A DNA stretch of 64,000 nt, taken from assembly GCA_024663395.1 (NCBI GenBank), contig JANFAH010000016.1, forward strand, positions 310,001 to 374,000, given 5' to 3'. The notes beneath the pieces were generated by a model that saw nothing but the letters and a program-made list of their open reading frames with translations, was not told the origin of the DNA and searched no databases. This document shows, piece by piece, positions 60,661 through 64,000 of the stretch; position 1 is the stretch's first letter; each line of letters begins with the position of its first letter. Origin of the DNA: Pisolithus tinctorius. Taxonomy: Eukaryota; Basidiomycota; Agaricomycetes; Boletales; Pisolithaceae. Both the position numbers and the translations under genes were made by a program.

Positions 60661-61408
60661 TGTCAAGTCTGGGCCTACTCCAACCAACTCCAATGCTATA
60701 CAAGGTCTAGAGAAGGGTTTGGAAGCAAGTCTGACATGGGAAAGCAGAACTCCAACTAGCAGAGTGTTGGCAGGAATGAAGTCCACTGAGACAAAGGCAG
60801 AGTGGAGTGAGGGCATCAGGTTTAGCCCATGCACTACCCCCTTGCACGATCTCAGCCCTCATATTTCAGAGGGAGAGTACAGATGGAGAGTACAGATGGA
60901 GAGTTGGAGGTAACTCCGACAGGCAGAAGACAGAGTCAGAGGGAGTAGGAACTAAGTTGATATTCGTACTGAGGAACAGCAGAGTATGATACATGCTTTT
61001 ATACTACTATGGAGGTACAGTAACCGGAATTGGAACTGACATCTAGAGACCCAGAAATTTTCAAGTAAAAACTTCCTAGATGACAAATGAAGGGTAGACA
61101 GAGGACATACGAATGGGTAACATAGAACATCCAGAAAAGGAAACAGTCCAGGCACTGGACCATGCGGCATGTGCACTGCAGAGTACCTGACTGCATGCTG
61201 TCAGGGAGAAGTCCAAAGGTAGTCACATGACCCCTCAGAGAACAGTCCACTTGGTCTGGTAGGAGAGCAACACAAGTCTGACAACAGTCAGAGTGGAAAT
61301 GGCTCATAATTGACAGAAGTTGGGCGGAGTTGGTGTGGAGTGAGTGAACAACCAGTGGAAGAGGGTGCAGAGTGAGTAAGGACTTAGAGTGAATGCATGG
61401 TTATGACA
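60661..61408 (+). repeat. solo LTR S3 (748 bp), unknown family
   Basis: Begins TGTCAAGTCTGGG and ends GGTTATGACA, with perfect 5-bp duplications ATGAT (60656-60660 and 61409-61413), splitting the integrase of element A. No coding content and no second copy in the window. TG...CA ends with a 5-bp duplication fit a solo LTR; a non-autonomous element is possible. Orientation is arbitrary. Confidence 0.75.
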
Positions 61409-61413
61409 ATGAT

Positions 61414-62210
61414 GGCCTCCCCCCAGAGGTTCTTGGATAGGCCACTGGCATGAATCATTGCTCACACATGCTCAACAAGTGTTCTGTTGAGCCATTCTGC
61501 AACTCCATTGTGTTCAGGGGTATCATGGATGGTTATGTGTTGTTCTGTGCCTCAGGATTTCAGATCTTCCGAAAATTCTGCACTAAGATATTCTCCCCCA
61601 TGATCTGAGTGAAGTTGCTTGACTTTGGTGTCAAACTGCATGTTCAGCCATGCTTTGTAAGCTTTGTATGATGTGAAGGTCTTGGCTTTCATCTTCTGGA
61701 GGTACAGCTTTGTGTAGTGGGTGTGGTCATCCATGAATGATACATAGTACTGACTGTGGCCCAGAGTTTGGACTGGAGAAGGTCCCCAAAGGTCTGTGTG
61801 GACCTCATCACCAAGGTGTTCATGGTGGGGTGGGTTGCACTCCTTCCTGATGGGCTTCCAAGTCACTTTGGCATATTTGCATGAATTGCATGTGCCCATG
61901 GTAGAATGCACCTCATCCAGCTTAATTCCAGTGATTGTGCTGTCCTTGAGCATGCACCAGATGGCTTCAGGAGCAATATGGCCAAGCCTGGTGTGTATCT
62001 CCTCCATGGTTAAGGATTCTGTGGCCTTAGCTAGGCCTGTGAAGGCATGATGAGCTCATTTGAGGCAGTAGAGGCCTTTCTGCATCAGAATTTCAGCTAC
62101 TTTCTTTTTCTGAGCATTGAAAATTTGACGATGCTTGTCTTGGAATAATGCTACATACCCAGTGACATCAAGTTTGCTAACAGAAATGAGTGTGATTCCC
62201 ATCTTGGGAG
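61414..62210 (-). pseudogene. element A: integrase
   Basis: Minus-strand Copia integrase: MEEIHTRLGHIAPEAIWCML ... CNSCKYAK ... DEVHTDLWGPSPVQT ... VSFMDDHTHYTKLYL ... SDHGGEYLSAEF. The main frame is 62007-61552. Expected Arg codons often read Trp, His or Cys compared with element B (KYAKVTWKP versus EYAKATRKP), as CpG decay would produce. Confidence 0.85.
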
Positions 62211-62224
62211 CATAGAGTACATCC

Positions 62225-63500
62225 TTAAGTCAAATGTGGGTTTGTGCAGTGCCATTTGGGAGTGAGATTGCAAAGGTCACCTTTCCTGTTGGCATGGAAG
62301 GTGTGATTGTCAGCAGCAGTGATAGGTTTGGGAATGATTGGCTTATAGTTGAGGAATTTGCTGCAGTAGGAGGACATATGACATGAAGCACCTGAGTCAA
62401 ACAGGATGGTCTCCTCTGTGGAATTTAGGCTTTCACCTGCAAGCAGAGCATGATCAAAGGTGTACATGTATGCATCTTCTTCATCAATAATGATGTCCTG
62501 GGGGTTTGGAATTTCTTCCTCTGCAATTTCCATGAACCAATCGTTGTCCTGCAGGTGTGCTAGCCAGACTCCATCGGGTTTGGAGTCAGCACTGGTCTGT
62601 GCACTCGAGCTGGCTGTTGTGCTGGCCACAGTGGCCACTTTTCTGGAGCCTTTTTCCTTCTTTTTCCCTTTGCCTTTGTTCTGGAACCACTTGGGTGCTT
62701 GCCCAGCTTTTCCACCACCCTCTTCCCAACATTGGTCTCTGCCATGACCTTTCTTTCCACAATTTTCACAAGTAGACTTCTTTCCATCCTTCACTGAGTA
62801 AGCTGTGTCTTCAGAATTTCTGGAGTTGCCTTTCTTTGTCCATGTTTGGTGCCTATCATATTCATCAGAAATTACTTTGATTATGAAGTCTGGAGATAGG
62901 TCCTTTTGCATGACCAGGGCTGAAGACATCATAGCTGAGAGGTTGGAGTCATACGAAGTGGGAAGTGAACTGAGAATGATTGCTGCAAAGTCATTGTCTG
63001 TGATAGACTGTCCAAGTGCAGCAAGTTGTTCATGCAGTGCATGCATCTTGTCAAAGTGAGCATGGACATCACCTTTTTCTGCACAGTGGGATTCTTGGAG
63101 TTTTCTCCAGAGATTGATTGTGACAATGTGAGAGTGGTTTTGGAAAAGGTCAGTGAGGACACCCCACACACTCTTTTCAGTCTCTTCCTTCAGGACTCAA
63201 AGGAATAGGGATTCTGGGAGTGACACAGCAATCACTTGCTTGATGTATGTATCCATCATCCTTTGCCCATTGCTGAAGTTTTTCTGGGTACTTGCTAACA
63301 AGTTTTTGCTCCATGGCTGTGAGCTTCCAGGAGGAGTCTTTTCCTGCTGAAGGGTCCTCTGGTTTTGCATCCAAGCCAGTCAGGTGTCCAATCAGCCCTT
63401 TCAAACTGACAGCCCATTCAACCCAAGCCTTGTAGTATAGCCAGTTGCTTCCATCCACATTTAGGGTTGGGACTTGTGAGGAATGATCATCTTTCACCAT
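62225..63500 (-). pseudogene. element A gag and protease start
   Basis: From ATG 63500 (MVKDDHSSQVPTLNVDGSNW) with a frameshift near 63180. It then runs open to 62225 with the Gag core, an intact zinc knuckle CENCGKKGHGRDQC, a Lys-rich linker, an acidic segment and the protease motif ILFDSGASCHMSSYC. It is the better guide to the ancestral Gag because element B has lost the first half of the knuckle. Confidence 0.88.
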
Positions 63501-63564
63501 AGTGGGTAGTGTTGCTGTGTAATAACTCTTTCAGAATTAGAGCACAAGAGTGGGGCTCATAACC

Positions 63565-63856
63565 TAATGAAGTTATGAGTATCTCAGTGTACAAAGTAGT
63601 CACTATATTGGTACCTAATGAAGTTATGAGTATCTACACTATGTCAGTACCAAGTAAATGAATGTAAGTATAGGTATGCTCACCTCAGTGTACAAAGTAG
63701 TCACTGAGGTGGAAAAGAATGGTGCAGAAAATTTATAGTACCATAATTAGTAAGCATGGTGACATCGGAATTTAATTCCGAGGGCCAGGGGGAAACTCCA
63801 AGCCCTCTGGGCGAAACTCCAAGAGGTTACCATAATTCCAGAATGCATTCTCAACA
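63565..63856 (-). repeat. 5' LTR of element A (292 bp)
   Basis: On the minus strand TGTTGAGAATGC...CTTCATTA, followed by the primer site GGTTATGAGCCC. Two tandem copies of a unit beginning TAATGAAGTTATGAG (63565 and 63616, plus strand), 51 bp apart. Confidence 0.9.
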
Positions 63857-64000
63857 TCCTGCAATCCCAATATCACACCCCTGCTCTCTCAACCTGCCAT
63901 TCTGGACCCCATACCCATCACTATTGCACTCTTGTGATCTGTACTCAATGTGTGGTGATGTTGCTTGGTGTGTACATATGCCATCTGAATGCCCTCCTGA
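63857..64000 (+). pseudogene. right flank of element A, continuation of the interrupted frame
   Basis: After the second TCCTG duplication the sequence stays open in the frame of 26345-26620 to the window end. The composition is CpG-poor. No domain is recognisable in the 46 visible codons. Confidence 0.3.

Larger units (their letters stand above)
26621..63856 (-). mobile_element. Copia element A (host of the whole nest)
   Basis: A Ty1/Copia retrotransposon on the minus strand. It is bounded by the 5-bp duplication TCCTG (26616-26620 and 63857-63861) and by LTRs 26621-26861 and 63565-63856. Its own sequence amounts to only a few kilobases: the rest is four insertions (S1, G2, B, S3). Gag, integrase, RT and RNase H remnants appear in Copia order. 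The coding parts carry many stops and frameshifts and few CpGs. It is the oldest layer. Confidence 0.9.

Overview
This is a eukaryotic nuclear window from a filamentous basidiomycete, most likely an Agaricomycete. The genes are broken by many 46-62 bp GT-AG introns. The housekeeping genes are fungal in type: a cryptococcal-type GT69 mannosyltransferase, a MAM3-like protein and a fungal-type NBS1. The mobile elements belong to families common in mushroom genomes: CACTA/Tnp2, chromodomain Ty3/Gypsy and fungal Ty1/Copia. I cannot name the species.

Layout. 1-6.4 kb holds the 3' end of an unknown gene, a CACTA-type Tnp2 transposase gene that reads open across five exons, and an unrecognised four-exon gene. 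7.7-25.9 kb is a compact housekeeping block: ribosomal stalk protein P1 (RPP1, minus) divergent from the DNA-repair gene NBS1 (plus); a GT69 mannosyltransferase (minus) convergent with NBS1; a tRNA-Tyr with an intron; a MAM3/CNNM gene (minus) divergent from a mitochondrial ABC1/ADCK-family gene (plus); and mitochondrial elongation factor G (MEF1, plus). Between the ABC1 gene and MEF1 lies about 2.9 kb containing a PD-(D/E)XK-like gene. It is flanked by two direct copies of the last ABC1 exon. For five of these genes and the transposase I derived full exon chains whose summed lengths are multiples of three.

26.6-63.9 kb is one nested pile of LTR retrotransposons. Copia element A (minus strand, TSD TCCTG) was hit by four insertions: solo LTR S1, Gypsy/chromovirus G2, Copia element B (same family as A, plus strand) and solo LTR S3. 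Gypsy element C (minus) sits inside B. Inside C are solo LTR S2 and a second-family Copia element D (plus). Target-site duplications were read for every layer; two of them (G2 and C) differ by one transition. The outer layers (A, S1, G2, S3) have lost nearly all CpG by decay to TpG/CpA, while B, C, S2 and D keep many CpGs, which agrees with the nesting order.

The most unusual observation is that two unrelated Gypsy elements, C and G2, each carry between integrase and 3' LTR a spliced reading frame in antisense orientation. Each has a cysteine spacing matching the fungal Zn(2)Cys(6) cluster. The G2 copy also overlaps a 73-nt tRNA-Phe-like cloverleaf. Other notable points are half-molecule initiator-tRNA primer sites, a shared TATA-hairpin-intron arrangement in two Copia LTR families, and LTR length changes by whole tandem units.
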